A stretch of DNA of 64,000 bases from Leptofilum sp965223285 (lineage in GTDB: Bacteria > Chloroflexota > Anaerolineae > Promineifilales > Promineifilaceae), in the NCBI RefSeq assembly GCF_965223285.1, contig NZ_OZ244997.1, positions 2,170,001-2,234,000 on the forward strand, read 5' to 3'. Position 1 is the first letter of the stretch, and the number at the start of each line of letters is the position of its first letter. Shown here one piece after another: positions 53,078-61,847 of this stretch. The translations under genes and the position numbers were made by a program. The notes beneath the pieces were generated by a model. The model was not told where the DNA came from. It saw nothing but the letters and a program-made list of their open reading frames with translations, and searched no databases.

Positions 53078-54010
53078 TTAATCTCCAGGAGTCGGTTCAG
53101 GTAATGTAAGTTCAGGTTGGGATGGGGTTTGTCGCTGCGCGAAACGTCCGTTCACCACCATCACCCCCAGCAAAATCAGTGCGCCACCTGCGTAAGCGGT
53201 CCAATCAGGCCGCTCACCCAGCACCACGATGCCTAAAATCAGGCCAAAAATCGGCACCAGATACGCAATCATGGCTAACTGGGTCACCTTGGTAAAAGAA
53301 ATCAGCCACATGAAGACGACGTAGGTAAGCGCAGTGCAAACCACCACCAACGCCACCACCGCCAGCATGACACCCAGCGAGGGGACGGTTAAAGTGAACG
53401 GCCGTTCCCATATCAAAGAGAGTGGTAGCAAAAAGAGGGTAGCCCACCAAAGCTGAGCCGCCGCCGTCACCATCGGCTTGGTCTGCGGCTGGTGCTTTTT
53501 AGCAAAAACGCCGCCAATGCCATAGCTCAACGCCGCCGCCGTAACGGCCAAGATGCCGCCAAACATTGCCGAAATGCCGCCGATAATTTGCGGCACGGCC
53601 AACAAACCCAGTCCGGCAAATCCCACCGCCGCCCCCAACGCTTTTTGTGGCGTCAGACGATCATCAGCGATGAAAAAGTGGGCGATGAGCATGGTAAACA
53701 GCGGGTCTGTGCCGATAAGCAGCGACGCTAGGCCGCTGTCTACATACTGCTCCCCCCAGCTCACCAACAAGTAAGGGAGCGCATTGAGAAAAAGCCCCAT
53801 GCCAGCAAACCGCCACCATGTCTCTTTCCAGCGAGGAAAACGGAGCTTCTGCTGCCAAAGAACGGCCGTTAATAAGAGTGCCGCCAGCAGTACCCGAACG
53901 GCCGCCAATGTAAACGGGGGAATTTCGTGAACCGCAATTTTCATTAACAGAAAGGCCGGTGCCCACAACAGAGATAGCAAAATAATCCAAAGCGATGGTT
54001 TGAGCTTCAT
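53078..54010 (-). CDS. EamA-family (DMT superfamily) transporter
   Basis: A 310-residue permease with ten predicted helices in two EamA repeats (SLLWAPAFLLMKIAVHEIPPFTLAAVRVLLAALLL and later GIGGVFAKKH; PIFGLILGIVVLGERPDWTAYAGGALILLGV). DMT proteins export amino acids, sugars or drugs; substrate unknown. ATG54010 follows GAGG; a longer frame to 54121 exists but is not needed. A GNAT gene precedes it on the same strand. Confidence 0.9.
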   Translation of the reverse strand: MKLKPSLWIILLSLLWAPAFLLMKIAVHEIPPFTLAAVRVLLAALLLTAVLWQQKLRFPRWKETWWRFAGMGLFLNALPYLLVSWGEQYVDSGLASLLIGTDPLFTMLIAHFFIADDRLTPQKALGAAVGFAGLGLLAVPQIIGGISAMFGGILAVTAAALSYGIGGVFAKKHQPQTKPMVTAAAQLWWATLFLLPLSLIWERPFTLTVPSLGVMLAVVALVVVCTALTYVVFMWLISFTKVTQLAMIAYLVPIFGLILGIVVLGERPDWTAYAGGALILLGVMVVNGRFAQRQTPSQPELTLPEPTPGD

Positions 54011-54124
54011 TGGTTTAACCTCAACTATATATGGTTGATAGCTTAGGCGAGATCGGCTGTTTTCACAGCCAGCAGAAGTGTGATGGATGACGTAACCTTG
54101 GTAGGCTGACACCCCTAACAATAG

Positions 54125-54667
54125 TTAGGCAGCCAGCCGCACTCGCATTTCGTAGGTGCCCATATCCAGCTTTTGATAAACAAGTTTGCCGGTTCGCTGC
54201 AACAAATGGAGCATGGATCGGTTCGAGGTCAGCACGTACGCATCAAAGAAGCAAATGCCCTGCGCTACCGCTTGTCGCACCAATGCCTGCACCAGTTGCT
54301 TACCAAGCCCTTGTCCCTGAAAACGATCTTCTACCAAAAAGGCGGCTTCGGCCGTTTGGGCATCAGCCGCAACGTAGTAAGCCATCCCCACGATTTGTGG
54401 ATTGCTGCCTGGAAGTTCTGCCACGAGGAGACGGCCGTTTTCACCATGCAATTTACACACCCAAGCCATATTGTCTCGGCTGGGTCGCCACGGGCGATGA
54501 TACCGTTTATGTAGCGACGCATCTGAAAGCCGTTCGTGCATCGCCATGATCAAATCGACATCTTCGATTGTGCCGGGTCGAATCACAATATCACGCAGCC
54601 CATACGCTAGGCTTGTTTCCGGCACCAGGCTGCGTACTACCGTCGGGTTCATACCAAAAAAGGTCAT
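54125..54667 (-). CDS. GNAT-family acetyltransferase
   Basis: This GNAT of 180 residues has IRPGTIEDVDLIMAMHERLSDASLHKRYH, MAYYVAADAQTAEAAFLVEDRFQGQGLGKQLVQALVRQA with the Q-G-Q-G-L-G loop, and VLTSNRSMLHLLQRTGKLV. It resembles the GNAT domain fused to acetyl-CoA synthetase-like protein acetyltransferases. ATG54667 follows GGAGGA by seven bases. The stop overlaps a small CCTAAC/GTTAGG repeat. Confidence 0.88.
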   Translation of the reverse strand: MTFFGMNPTVVRSLVPETSLAYGLRDIVIRPGTIEDVDLIMAMHERLSDASLHKRYHRPWRPSRDNMAWVCKLHGENGRLLVAELPGSNPQIVGMAYYVAADAQTAEAAFLVEDRFQGQGLGKQLVQALVRQAVAQGICFFDAYVLTSNRSMLHLLQRTGKLVYQKLDMGTYEMRVRLAA

Positions 54668-54909
54668 CAGATTGTCCTCCACGTTCAAAATCAATAACAT
54701 CTTAAACAGAGGACAGCGGCGTGTCGGCTATCAAAAGTTAGGGGTTGGGGGTTGCCTTGGGCAGCATCCAACGCCTATTTATGCAGATCAAAAAAACATT
54801 GGCACGATTAGATGTAGGTTTGGCATGATATGATAGAGGGAAATCTGCCTCATGGGTTTATATTGTGATGGTCCAAGTAAACTTTACAGGAGCAATTTAA
54901 GGAGAAACA

Positions 54910-55836
54910 ATGCAAACCCAGCAAAAAAATATTGATCTAGCAAATAACATTCAAATGCCGATGGTTGGATTCGGCACCTACCTTATTCAAGATGAAGATG
55001 CGCAATCCCTGGTACACCAGGCCATCCGTGCCGGTTACCGGCATGTCGATACGGCCGAAGGCTATGGCAACGAAAAAGGCGTGGGCTTAGGCATCAAAGC
55101 AGCTTTAGCAGAGTTGGGAATTTCGCGAGAAGAGATATTTGTCACCACAAAGCTTTATCCCGGTAATGAAGCGTGGGGGCAAACGCCGAAAACATATGAA
55201 TCGACCATTGAGTCATTGCAAGCCAGTTTAGCGAGACTCCAACTGAATTATGTTGACCTGTACTTGATTCATGCCCCATTTGCCAAAACAGAACGACTCA
55301 ACCAATGGAAAGCTCTGATAGAGCTTCAGCGGCAAGGTAAGGTGCGAGCCATTGGCGTGAGCAATTTCAATGAGGCACATATCGAAGAAATCAAGGCCGC
55401 CGGACTCCCATTACCCGACGCCAACCAAATTGAGCTTCACCCGTGGTCACAAAAACCAGAATTAGTCTCTTACCTTACCCAAAATGATATTGCTATCATT
55501 GCCTATAGCAGTCTCGTACCGCTTTCCAGTTGGCGAACTGTCGCCGGTCAAGATAGTGCCAAAACAGAGCAGATGAAGGCTGATGGCGTTGACTCAAATT
55601 CACCATTCAAGGTAATGGCTCAGAAATACGGCGTTTCAGAAGCGCAACTCCTCCTCCGCTGGGGCGTTCAGAAAGGCTATGCCGTCCTGCCCAAAAGTGC
55701 CAATGCAGATAGAATACGGCAGAATATCGAATTATTTGGCTTCGAAATAGATGAACAGGATATGGAAGCCATCGCCCAGATGGACAGAGGCGAAGGCGTA
55801 GCCTGGAGTTCAGGCGATCCAACAAAAGAGGTTTGA
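54910..55836 (+). CDS. Aldo/keto reductase
   Basis: A 308-residue NADPH-dependent AKR: GYRHVDTAEGYGNEKGVG (catalytic Asp and Tyr), VTTKLYPGN (Lys), YLIHAPFAK (His), GVSNFNEAHIEEI, then HPWSQKPELVSYLTQNDIAIIAYSSLVPL and LPKSANADRIRQNIELFGFEI for the cofactor. It follows AAGGAG by 5 bases and is coupled to an AraC-type regulator on the same strand, which may control it. The pair lacks the iterated palindrome. Confidence 0.93.
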   Translation: MQTQQKNIDLANNIQMPMVGFGTYLIQDEDAQSLVHQAIRAGYRHVDTAEGYGNEKGVGLGIKAALAELGISREEIFVTTKLYPGNEAWGQTPKTYESTIESLQASLARLQLNYVDLYLIHAPFAKTERLNQWKALIELQRQGKVRAIGVSNFNEAHIEEIKAAGLPLPDANQIELHPWSQKPELVSYLTQNDIAIIAYSSLVPLSSWRTVAGQDSAKTEQMKADGVDSNSPFKVMAQKYGVSEAQLLLRWGVQKGYAVLPKSANADRIRQNIELFGFEIDEQDMEAIAQMDRGEGVAWSSGDPTKEV

Positions 55837-55895
55837 TCGAACGAAGGCACGCCAGCTTGTTGCAAAAGTCAAAGCAGTATTTTATTAGGAGCAAA

Positions 55896-56918
55896 ATGAC
55901 TGAATTTCACAGCCAAAAATATAATATGGAAAAAGGCTGGCAGGCAACATTGAAAGACCTGAATGTTTCCGTTCAAGATGTGCTGCGGTACGCTCAACTG
56001 CCTTTGGATTTGCTAATTCGCAAAACACCTGCCGTAACGGCTGATGAATATTTTCGCTTCTGGCACGGGCTGGCTCAGGCATCCAAACATGAGCCAGCCC
56101 TGGCTTTGCAATTGGCCAAAAATTTTTGCGCTCATCCTATCGCTCCAGCTATCATCGCCTTCTTAAGCAGCAGCAACTTGAATATGGCTCTTAAACGCAC
56201 GGCTCATTACAAATCCGTTGTTGCCCCAGTGCGCATGACCGTTGAGCAAACTGATCAGCATACAATCTTGACCTTTGCCGAATTGCCACCAAACGATTCT
56301 CTACCTTCGCTCTTTGTCACTTTTGAACTCGTGTTTTGGGTTGAGCTGGCTCGGATGGCTACCCGTGAACATATTGTTCCCGCATCTGTGCACAGTAACT
56401 GTGATTTGTCTGAGTTGAATATTTACGAGATGTTTTTGAAAACGCCCATCAGACGTGACGCGGTCAACAGAGTGGTATTCTCTGCTGTGGATGCGCAAAA
56501 GCCATTTCTGACTGTAAATCACGCCATGTGGGCTATCTTGAAGCCAGCATTTGACAAACGAATGAAAGATCTGGCACAAGATGCCTCATTCCGCGAGCGA
56601 GTGCGGGCGTGCCTGCTCGAAATGTTAGCCAGTGGTCACTACTCTGTGGCATATGTTGCCTCAAAATTAGCCATTAGCAACCGAACCCTACAACGCCGAC
56701 TGAGAGAAGAAGGAACAACATTTCAGAAGGTGCTGGATGAACTGAGAGAAGAGTTGGCCCGTCATTATCTTTCCGCAACTGATTACAGCAGTGCGGAAAT
56801 ATCCTTTTTGTTGGGGTATGAAGAACCTAATTCATTTTTTCGAGCGTTCCGTGCCTGGACAGGACAAACCCCCGAAGTTGTTCGTGCGAATAGACTTTCC
56901 CCACAGAAAGCTACCTGA
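55896..56918 (+). CDS. AraC-family regulator (OruR/ArgR-like)
   Basis: This regulator of 340 residues has an Arabinose-bd-like N-terminal domain (about 20-205; LALQLAKNFCAHPIAPAIIAFLSSSNLNMAL) and a C-terminal AraC helix-turn-helix pair (SVAYVASKLAISNRTLQRRLREEGTTFQKVLDELRE, then LSATDYSSAEISFLLGYEEPNSFFRAFRAWTGQTP). ATG55896 follows AGGAG; homology starts close to it. It overlaps the convergent kinase gene by 8 bases. Likely controls the aldo/keto reductase and a similar set. Confidence 0.92.
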   Translation: MTEFHSQKYNMEKGWQATLKDLNVSVQDVLRYAQLPLDLLIRKTPAVTADEYFRFWHGLAQASKHEPALALQLAKNFCAHPIAPAIIAFLSSSNLNMALKRTAHYKSVVAPVRMTVEQTDQHTILTFAELPPNDSLPSLFVTFELVFWVELARMATREHIVPASVHSNCDLSELNIYEMFLKTPIRRDAVNRVVFSAVDAQKPFLTVNHAMWAILKPAFDKRMKDLAQDASFRERVRACLLEMLASGHYSVAYVASKLAISNRTLQRRLREEGTTFQKVLDELREELARHYLSATDYSSAEISFLLGYEEPNSFFRAFRAWTGQTPEVVRANRLSPQKAT

Positions 56919-58335
56919 CAACCAAAAACATCTCAACCTCTGCCAATCCAGTTTCTGCCGTTACCGTACCTGTAAACACAATGTCTGCCGAAATAGCCGG
57001 ATCATCAGCCACATCCGGTTCCAGGCTGATGCGCACGCCAGTTACGTTAATGGCCAAATTATCAACCAGCACATCGGCGTAGGTAATACGGCCGTTTCCC
57101 ACTACCACTTCCGCCACATTTTCCGGGTCGGGCTGGTCGACAAAGTCAAACCACAGTTCGTAATGTAAACCATCTGGCGGCTCAGGTACCTCGTCCAGCG
57201 ACAGCGTGTAACGGCGCAGGTTGTTGCCGTCTGGCTCGGCAAAGCGCACCGTCCCGACGGGAATGGCGTCTTCAACTACCTCGGCTGTGGGAACGGCCAC
57301 TTCGATTTCGCTCAGTGCAGGTGTATCCGCCACCCCATCTTCCCTATTGCCAAGCCACAGCACCAAGCCCACCGCCAAAATCACTAGCAGTATGCCCCCA
57401 CCCGGCAGCCAGGGCAGCAACGGCCGTTTTGATTTAACAGCATCACTTGGCACGGTCGGGGTTTGTGGCAAAACGGCCGTCTGCTCATCCAAAATCTGTG
57501 TCGTATCCGGTTCAATGCTTACCGATTGCAAAGCCGTCAACATTCCCGCCGCCGATTGATACCGATCTTCCGGCAATTTGGCCATTGCCTTGCTCAAAAT
57601 CTCATCCACCACCGGCGGCAGCTCTGGATTGACAGAGAGTGCAGGCGGCAGCGGCTCAACCACCAGCTTCATAATCACGGAGAGCGGCGTTTCACCCAGG
57701 TACGGCCGTCTGCCCGTCACCATCTCATACAGCATCACCCCCAGGCTGTAGATGTCACTGCGGGCGTCCACCTTTTGCCCCTGTGCCGCCTCTGGGCTCA
57801 TGTAAGCAGGTGTGCCCGCAATCGTGCCGCTGATGGTGATGGTGGCATTGTCCAACAGGCGCGTCAGGCCAAAATCGGTGATCACCGGATGCTGCTGCGC
57901 CTCGTCAGCAAATATCACATTGCCCGGTTTGATGTCGCGGTGGATACGGCCGTTTTCATGCGCGTACGCCAACGCCCCCGCCAGCTGTGTCGTCAGCCGC
58001 AGTGCCTCGTCCACCGGCAGCGTGCCACGCTCATCCAGCACCGTTTCCAGTGTCTTCCCTTCGATGAAATCCATCACCATGTAATACCAGCCATCGTCTA
58101 CGTCAAAATCAATGACGCTAACGATGTGTGGGTGACGCAGGTTGCCCAACCCCTGCGCTTCACGCTTGAAGCGTTCCAGAAATTGCGTATCCTCGGCCAG
58201 ATGGCTGTGCAGCACCTTCACTGCCACATTGCGCTCAATTGTCGGCTGGCGCGCTTTGTATACATACGCCATGCCCCCTTGGCCTACCCGATCTAGCAAT
58301 TTGTATTTTCCAAGTTGTCGGCCTGTTAGGTCCAT
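56911..58335 (-). CDS. Membrane-bound Ser/Thr protein kinase (PknB type)
   Basis: A 474-residue kinase. Catalytic domain (1-~265): RVGQGGMAYVYKA Gly loop, Lys40 in VAVKVL, IHRDIKPGNVIF with catalytic Asp134, DFG at 154-156, and GTPAYMSPEA. A linker follows, then one membrane helix (GGGILLVILAVGLVLWLG), then an outer beta domain, about 120 residues (VRFAEPDGNNLRRYTLSLDE, HYELWFDFVD), of unknown ligand. It stands just downstream of the FHA-ABC fusion gene, so FHA domains binding phosphothreonine may be its targets. ATG58335 follows AAGGAT. Confidence 0.94.
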   Translation of the reverse strand: MDLTGRQLGKYKLLDRVGQGGMAYVYKARQPTIERNVAVKVLHSHLAEDTQFLERFKREAQGLGNLRHPHIVSVIDFDVDDGWYYMVMDFIEGKTLETVLDERGTLPVDEALRLTTQLAGALAYAHENGRIHRDIKPGNVIFADEAQQHPVITDFGLTRLLDNATITISGTIAGTPAYMSPEAAQGQKVDARSDIYSLGVMLYEMVTGRRPYLGETPLSVIMKLVVEPLPPALSVNPELPPVVDEILSKAMAKLPEDRYQSAAGMLTALQSVSIEPDTTQILDEQTAVLPQTPTVPSDAVKSKRPLLPWLPGGGILLVILAVGLVLWLGNREDGVADTPALSEIEVAVPTAEVVEDAIPVGTVRFAEPDGNNLRRYTLSLDEVPEPPDGLHYELWFDFVDQPDPENVAEVVVGNGRITYADVLVDNLAINVTGVRISLEPDVADDPAISADIVFTGTVTAETGLAEVEMFLVVR

Positions 58336-58348
58336 TGCAAAATCCTTG

Positions 58349-58368
58349 AGATTGGAGATTGGAGATTG
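58349..58368. repeat. Short tandem repeat of GGAGATT
   Basis: The heptamer is repeated about three times in the gap between the FHA-ABC gene and the kinase gene, just before the kinase start. Likely another small intergenic repeat family. Confidence 0.5.
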
Positions 58369-58393
58369 AAAAGCATAGAAAACTCTGATCTCC

Positions 58394-61300
58394 CTAAACA
58401 CGGTCCAGCCGCTTCACAAACAGCAGCGCACCCAGGGCAAACAGCGCACCCAGCACCACCTGATATCCCCAAAAGCGCAGCAAATCCGTCTCTGAGTCAC
58501 CGTAGGGCAAGAACAGGTCATCTGCCGGAACGGCCCGATTGGTGCAGGCGGGCGTGTCCGTCTCCACCAGTGCCAATGAGTTCGGGTTCAGCGAGCCTGT
58601 CGCCGGGTCGAGGGTCGCGTTGCTTGTGTCCAGCGCAAACTCATTGCCGCACACAATCGTCGCCTCTGCCTGCGCCAGAATGTCCACCGTGGTGCCCATT
58701 GCCAACGTTGCCCAGCGGGTGGCGGCAATGTAGCTTTGGAACTCAATCGGCTTGTCGCGCAGGTTATGAATGGCACCGCCAAAGATGTATTGGAAAAAGA
58801 CGACGACAAGGACTAGGTAAACGGCCGTTGTTGAATCACGCGAAACGGCCGAAATAAACAGCCCCGTCGCCACCCCCACCATCACCGTTAGCCACAGCGT
58901 GACCAGCAGCTCCAAAAACCCTTTGAGCAGCACGCCATTCCCCGGCAGTTCCACCTGCAACGACAAAATCAGCAGGTAGAGCGCCACCTGCGCCAGGGCA
59001 AACAGGCCAAACACCAGCAACTTGCTGCCCAGGTACGGCAGCAGCCGCAAATTAACCATTCGCTCCCGCAGATAAACAGAACGCTCCTTCAACAGCTCCT
59101 GCGAGCCGCCAAATGCGCCCACAAGAAACGCCAGAATGCTCATGCCAAAGCCAAAAATCTGGGCACTGACGGCGGGCAGGTAGTTGCTACTGAGCGTTTC
59201 CGCCGCCTGCGCCGCATTATTCAGGATGGCCGGGTCGCCCACAAATTCAAACGTTTCCGAGGCGGAGCCTTGCAAAATGCCAACCAGCGGCATCACCAGC
59301 AGGGCCACAAAAAAGGCAATCGGGTCGCTCAGCGTCAGGCGGAACATGCGCTGCGACAGCGTTAGCAGTTGGCGCAGTGCCAACCCTGGCGCAAATCGCT
59401 TTTGGCGCGCTTGGCCGGCTGGCTGGGCAGGCTGCGTTTGCTGCCGCCCTATCACGTATTCCTGAAACGCTTCTGGCTTGTCTTGTGTAAACATTTGCCG
59501 CCAGGTGCTGCCATTGTGCTCAATCTTTTCGTAAATGTCGGCAAAATCGTCTACCAGGAAGAATTTCTGCGCCGCCTCAGGAGGACCAAAATAAACCAGC
59601 TGCCCCTGCGACAGCAATCCGACGTGGTCCACCTGCACAATATTGGCCGTGGCGTGGGTAATCAGCACGATGGTGCGCCCTTCGTCTGCCATGCGGCGTA
59701 GAGTGTACATCAGCTTCTTTTCCAAACCCGGATCAAGCCCGGAGCTAGGCTCATCGAGGAAGAACAGCTTGGGATCGGCAATGAGTTCAGCGGCGATGCT
59801 GACCCGCTTGCGCTGACCGCCGCTGAGCTTGTCGATGCGGGTGCGCCGAATGCGCTCGCTGTTCATTTCCACCGTTTGCAACGCCTGGGCGATGCGTTCG
59901 TCCCGCTCGTCAGCGGAGATGTCTGCTGGTAAGCGAAGTTTGGCAGCAAAGCGCAGCGCGTCTTCTACCTTCAACGTGGTGGGCAAAATATCGTATTGGG
60001 GCACGTAGCCGATTTGGTTGCGGAAGCTGTCGTAATTGGTATAGAGATCACGGCCGTTTACTAAAACCTGCCCCTCCGCCGGACGAAACCCATTTAGCGC
60101 GTCTAGCAGCGTGCTTTTGCCCGCACCGCTGCCGCCCACCAACGCCACAAACTCGCGTGGCATAACGGTCAGGCTAACATCATCCAAAATACGCAGCGGG
60201 CCGTTTTTGGTTTTGACATCCTTATGTACCCCCACCACATCCAGCCGGAATCCCTGGCTGTCGAACTGAGTGAGTGCTTCACCATCGAAAGTGAAGAGAT
60301 GCGGGCCAATTTGCACCACGTCCCCGGCTTGCAGCCGCGCTTGTCGGGTAGGTGCATCGTTGACCCAGATGGCCTCGACGCCAGCGGCGGCGCGCAGCGA
60401 ATGACGCCCCTCGCCAAACCGCTCCACGTAGGCGTGTACACGGGCAATGGTGGGTGACTCCAGCACGATGTCGCATTCTGGGGCGCGGCCAATGGTGAGC
60501 CGCTCCACTTGCAGCAGTTGGGTGCTGGTGATGCCAACACCAAAACCATCCAGCGGCGCATGGGCTTCGTTGGGATTGTGGAAGGTGAAGCCGACCGATT
60601 TACCAAAGCGCTCCTCGCCAATGCGCAGGATGTCGCCATCGTGGATGGGCGTGGGGACGTTGGGGCTGAGGCCGCGATTGTTGAGCCGGGTGCCGTTGGT
60701 GCTAGTCAAATCAACCACCACGTACCCTTGGGGCACGCGTCGCAAGGCAAAATGCTGCCCGGACACGAAGGACAAATTGGTTAAGGCCAGATCAGCGTCG
60801 GGGCTGCGGCCCACCAGGAAATCATCGCTGTTGAGCACGGCCGTTTTTTCTGCCTGCCCTAGTTGGTGAATGGTGAGGGAAACGGCCGTGGCCGTACCTA
60901 GTTTTTGGCTCCTCTGGCTATCTTCTTCTGGTTGAACTGTTACTGTGTGCATCTTTTTTTCTCCATGGTGGGCGGCTGCTTCTGTTTTTGGCAAACCGCC
61001 TTGCCATATAAAATCGGGTAACTGCGCCCGCGCCGCCTTGGCACCTGCGGCGATAATCTGCGGGATTTTATCTGTGTCAGTCAGGCCAACGTCTTCTGCG
61101 AACTGCACCGTCACCGGCAAAATTTCGGCGTGGTGTGCCGCGTGGTGGAAGGCAAAGTTGGCCTTCCGCAAATTGTTGATCTGAATGCGGGCCATCCGCG
61201 CTGCGTATTGGCCGATGGCGGTAACGGCCGTATCAAACGGATTCTCAAACCCCACCGCCACAATCAAATTGGCCCCTTCGCGCACGGCCACATCCACTGG

Positions 61301-61843
61301 CAGTGGATTAGTCGCCCCGCCGTCGATGAGGGAGCGAGCATTCACTTCCCACGGGGCAAACACAATGGGAATGCCAATGCTGGCCCGAATGCCGTCCACC
61401 AGCCGCCCGCTGCTAATCGTCACCGGTTCGCCGCTGTGCAAATCAGTTGCTGCCAGGAAAAGCGGTAGTTCCGTCTCGGCAAAAGTTGTATCGCCCAGCA
61501 CATTTTCTAGCTGTTGCAGAATCAACCGATCGTCGATGAGGCCAAACCGTTCAGCCCGAAAGCCGAGCAGCCGGGGCAGCAGTGCCCGTCGGATCGAGGG
61601 GAAATGACGCTGTTGGGCCAATTCGGCCGTCCACAACTGCTGTGTTAAGGTCGCCGCTTCCTCCTGGCTGTAGCCCAGAGCGATGGCCGTGGCATACAGG
61701 CTGCCGCCGCTGCACCCCACCGTTAGGTCAATGGGGATGCCCGCCTCGCGCAGCACCTGCCACACCCCTAACGCAGCGGCGCATTTCAGCCCACCAGAGC
61801 CGATGACGAGGGCGGTGCGATTGGGGGATAGCTGGTTGTTCAT
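58394..61843 (-). CDS. Patatin - FHA - FHA - ABCG transporter fusion protein
   Basis: A 1149-residue protein with unusual domain order. Residues 1-~285 are a patatin-like phospholipase: VIGSGGLKCAAALGVW, VGCSGGSLYA (nucleophile Ser45) and SLIDGGATNPLP (Asp174). FHA domain 1 spans about 340-410 (DFLVGRSPDADLAL, SGQHFALRR, TSTNGTRLN). FHA domain 2 spans about 447-520 (LTIGRAPECDIVL, RVHAYVERF). The ABC domain spans about 545-770: GGSGAGKST (Walker A), LSGGQRKR, LFFLDEPSSGLDP and the His loop at 730. The ABC-2 membrane part, about six helices, spans 840-1145. Rv1747 of M. tuberculosis has FHA-FHA-ABC without patatin. An internal ATG60952 has its own ribosome site. Confidence 0.88.
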   Translation of the reverse strand: MNNQLSPNRTALVIGSGGLKCAAALGVWQVLREAGIPIDLTVGCSGGSLYATAIALGYSQEEAATLTQQLWTAELAQQRHFPSIRRALLPRLLGFRAERFGLIDDRLILQQLENVLGDTTFAETELPLFLAATDLHSGEPVTISSGRLVDGIRASIGIPIVFAPWEVNARSLIDGGATNPLPVDVAVREGANLIVAVGFENPFDTAVTAIGQYAARMARIQINNLRKANFAFHHAAHHAEILPVTVQFAEDVGLTDTDKIPQIIAAGAKAARAQLPDFIWQGGLPKTEAAAHHGEKKMHTVTVQPEEDSQRSQKLGTATAVSLTIHQLGQAEKTAVLNSDDFLVGRSPDADLALTNLSFVSGQHFALRRVPQGYVVVDLTSTNGTRLNNRGLSPNVPTPIHDGDILRIGEERFGKSVGFTFHNPNEAHAPLDGFGVGITSTQLLQVERLTIGRAPECDIVLESPTIARVHAYVERFGEGRHSLRAAAGVEAIWVNDAPTRQARLQAGDVVQIGPHLFTFDGEALTQFDSQGFRLDVVGVHKDVKTKNGPLRILDDVSLTVMPREFVALVGGSGAGKSTLLDALNGFRPAEGQVLVNGRDLYTNYDSFRNQIGYVPQYDILPTTLKVEDALRFAAKLRLPADISADERDERIAQALQTVEMNSERIRRTRIDKLSGGQRKRVSIAAELIADPKLFFLDEPSSGLDPGLEKKLMYTLRRMADEGRTIVLITHATANIVQVDHVGLLSQGQLVYFGPPEAAQKFFLVDDFADIYEKIEHNGSTWRQMFTQDKPEAFQEYVIGRQQTQPAQPAGQARQKRFAPGLALRQLLTLSQRMFRLTLSDPIAFFVALLVMPLVGILQGSASETFEFVGDPAILNNAAQAAETLSSNYLPAVSAQIFGFGMSILAFLVGAFGGSQELLKERSVYLRERMVNLRLLPYLGSKLLVFGLFALAQVALYLLILSLQVELPGNGVLLKGFLELLVTLWLTVMVGVATGLFISAVSRDSTTAVYLVLVVVFFQYIFGGAIHNLRDKPIEFQSYIAATRWATLAMGTTVDILAQAEATIVCGNEFALDTSNATLDPATGSLNPNSLALVETDTPACTNRAVPADDLFLPYGDSETDLLRFWGYQVVLGALFALGALLFVKRLDRV
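60952..60964 (-). promoter_or_regulatory. Internal ribosome-binding site and ATG inside the fusion gene
   Basis: GGAG (60961-60964) is followed by AAAAAAAG and ATG at 60952 (Met298), at the patatin/FHA junction. Translation from here would give FHA-FHA-ABC alone (852 residues). The A7 run could also be a slippage or sequencing-error site. Confidence 0.5.
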
Positions 61844-61847
61844 GTCG

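Noticed and set aside
54114..54129. CCTAAC-AATA-GTTAGG as terminator between GNAT and EamA genes
   Set aside because: Six-base arms and no T-run; could be chance and the repeat overlaps the stop codon.
58254..58267. TTGTATACATACGC, 12/14 match to the operator
   Set aside because: It lies inside the kinase reading frame at VYKAR codons, far from the island; most likely chance.
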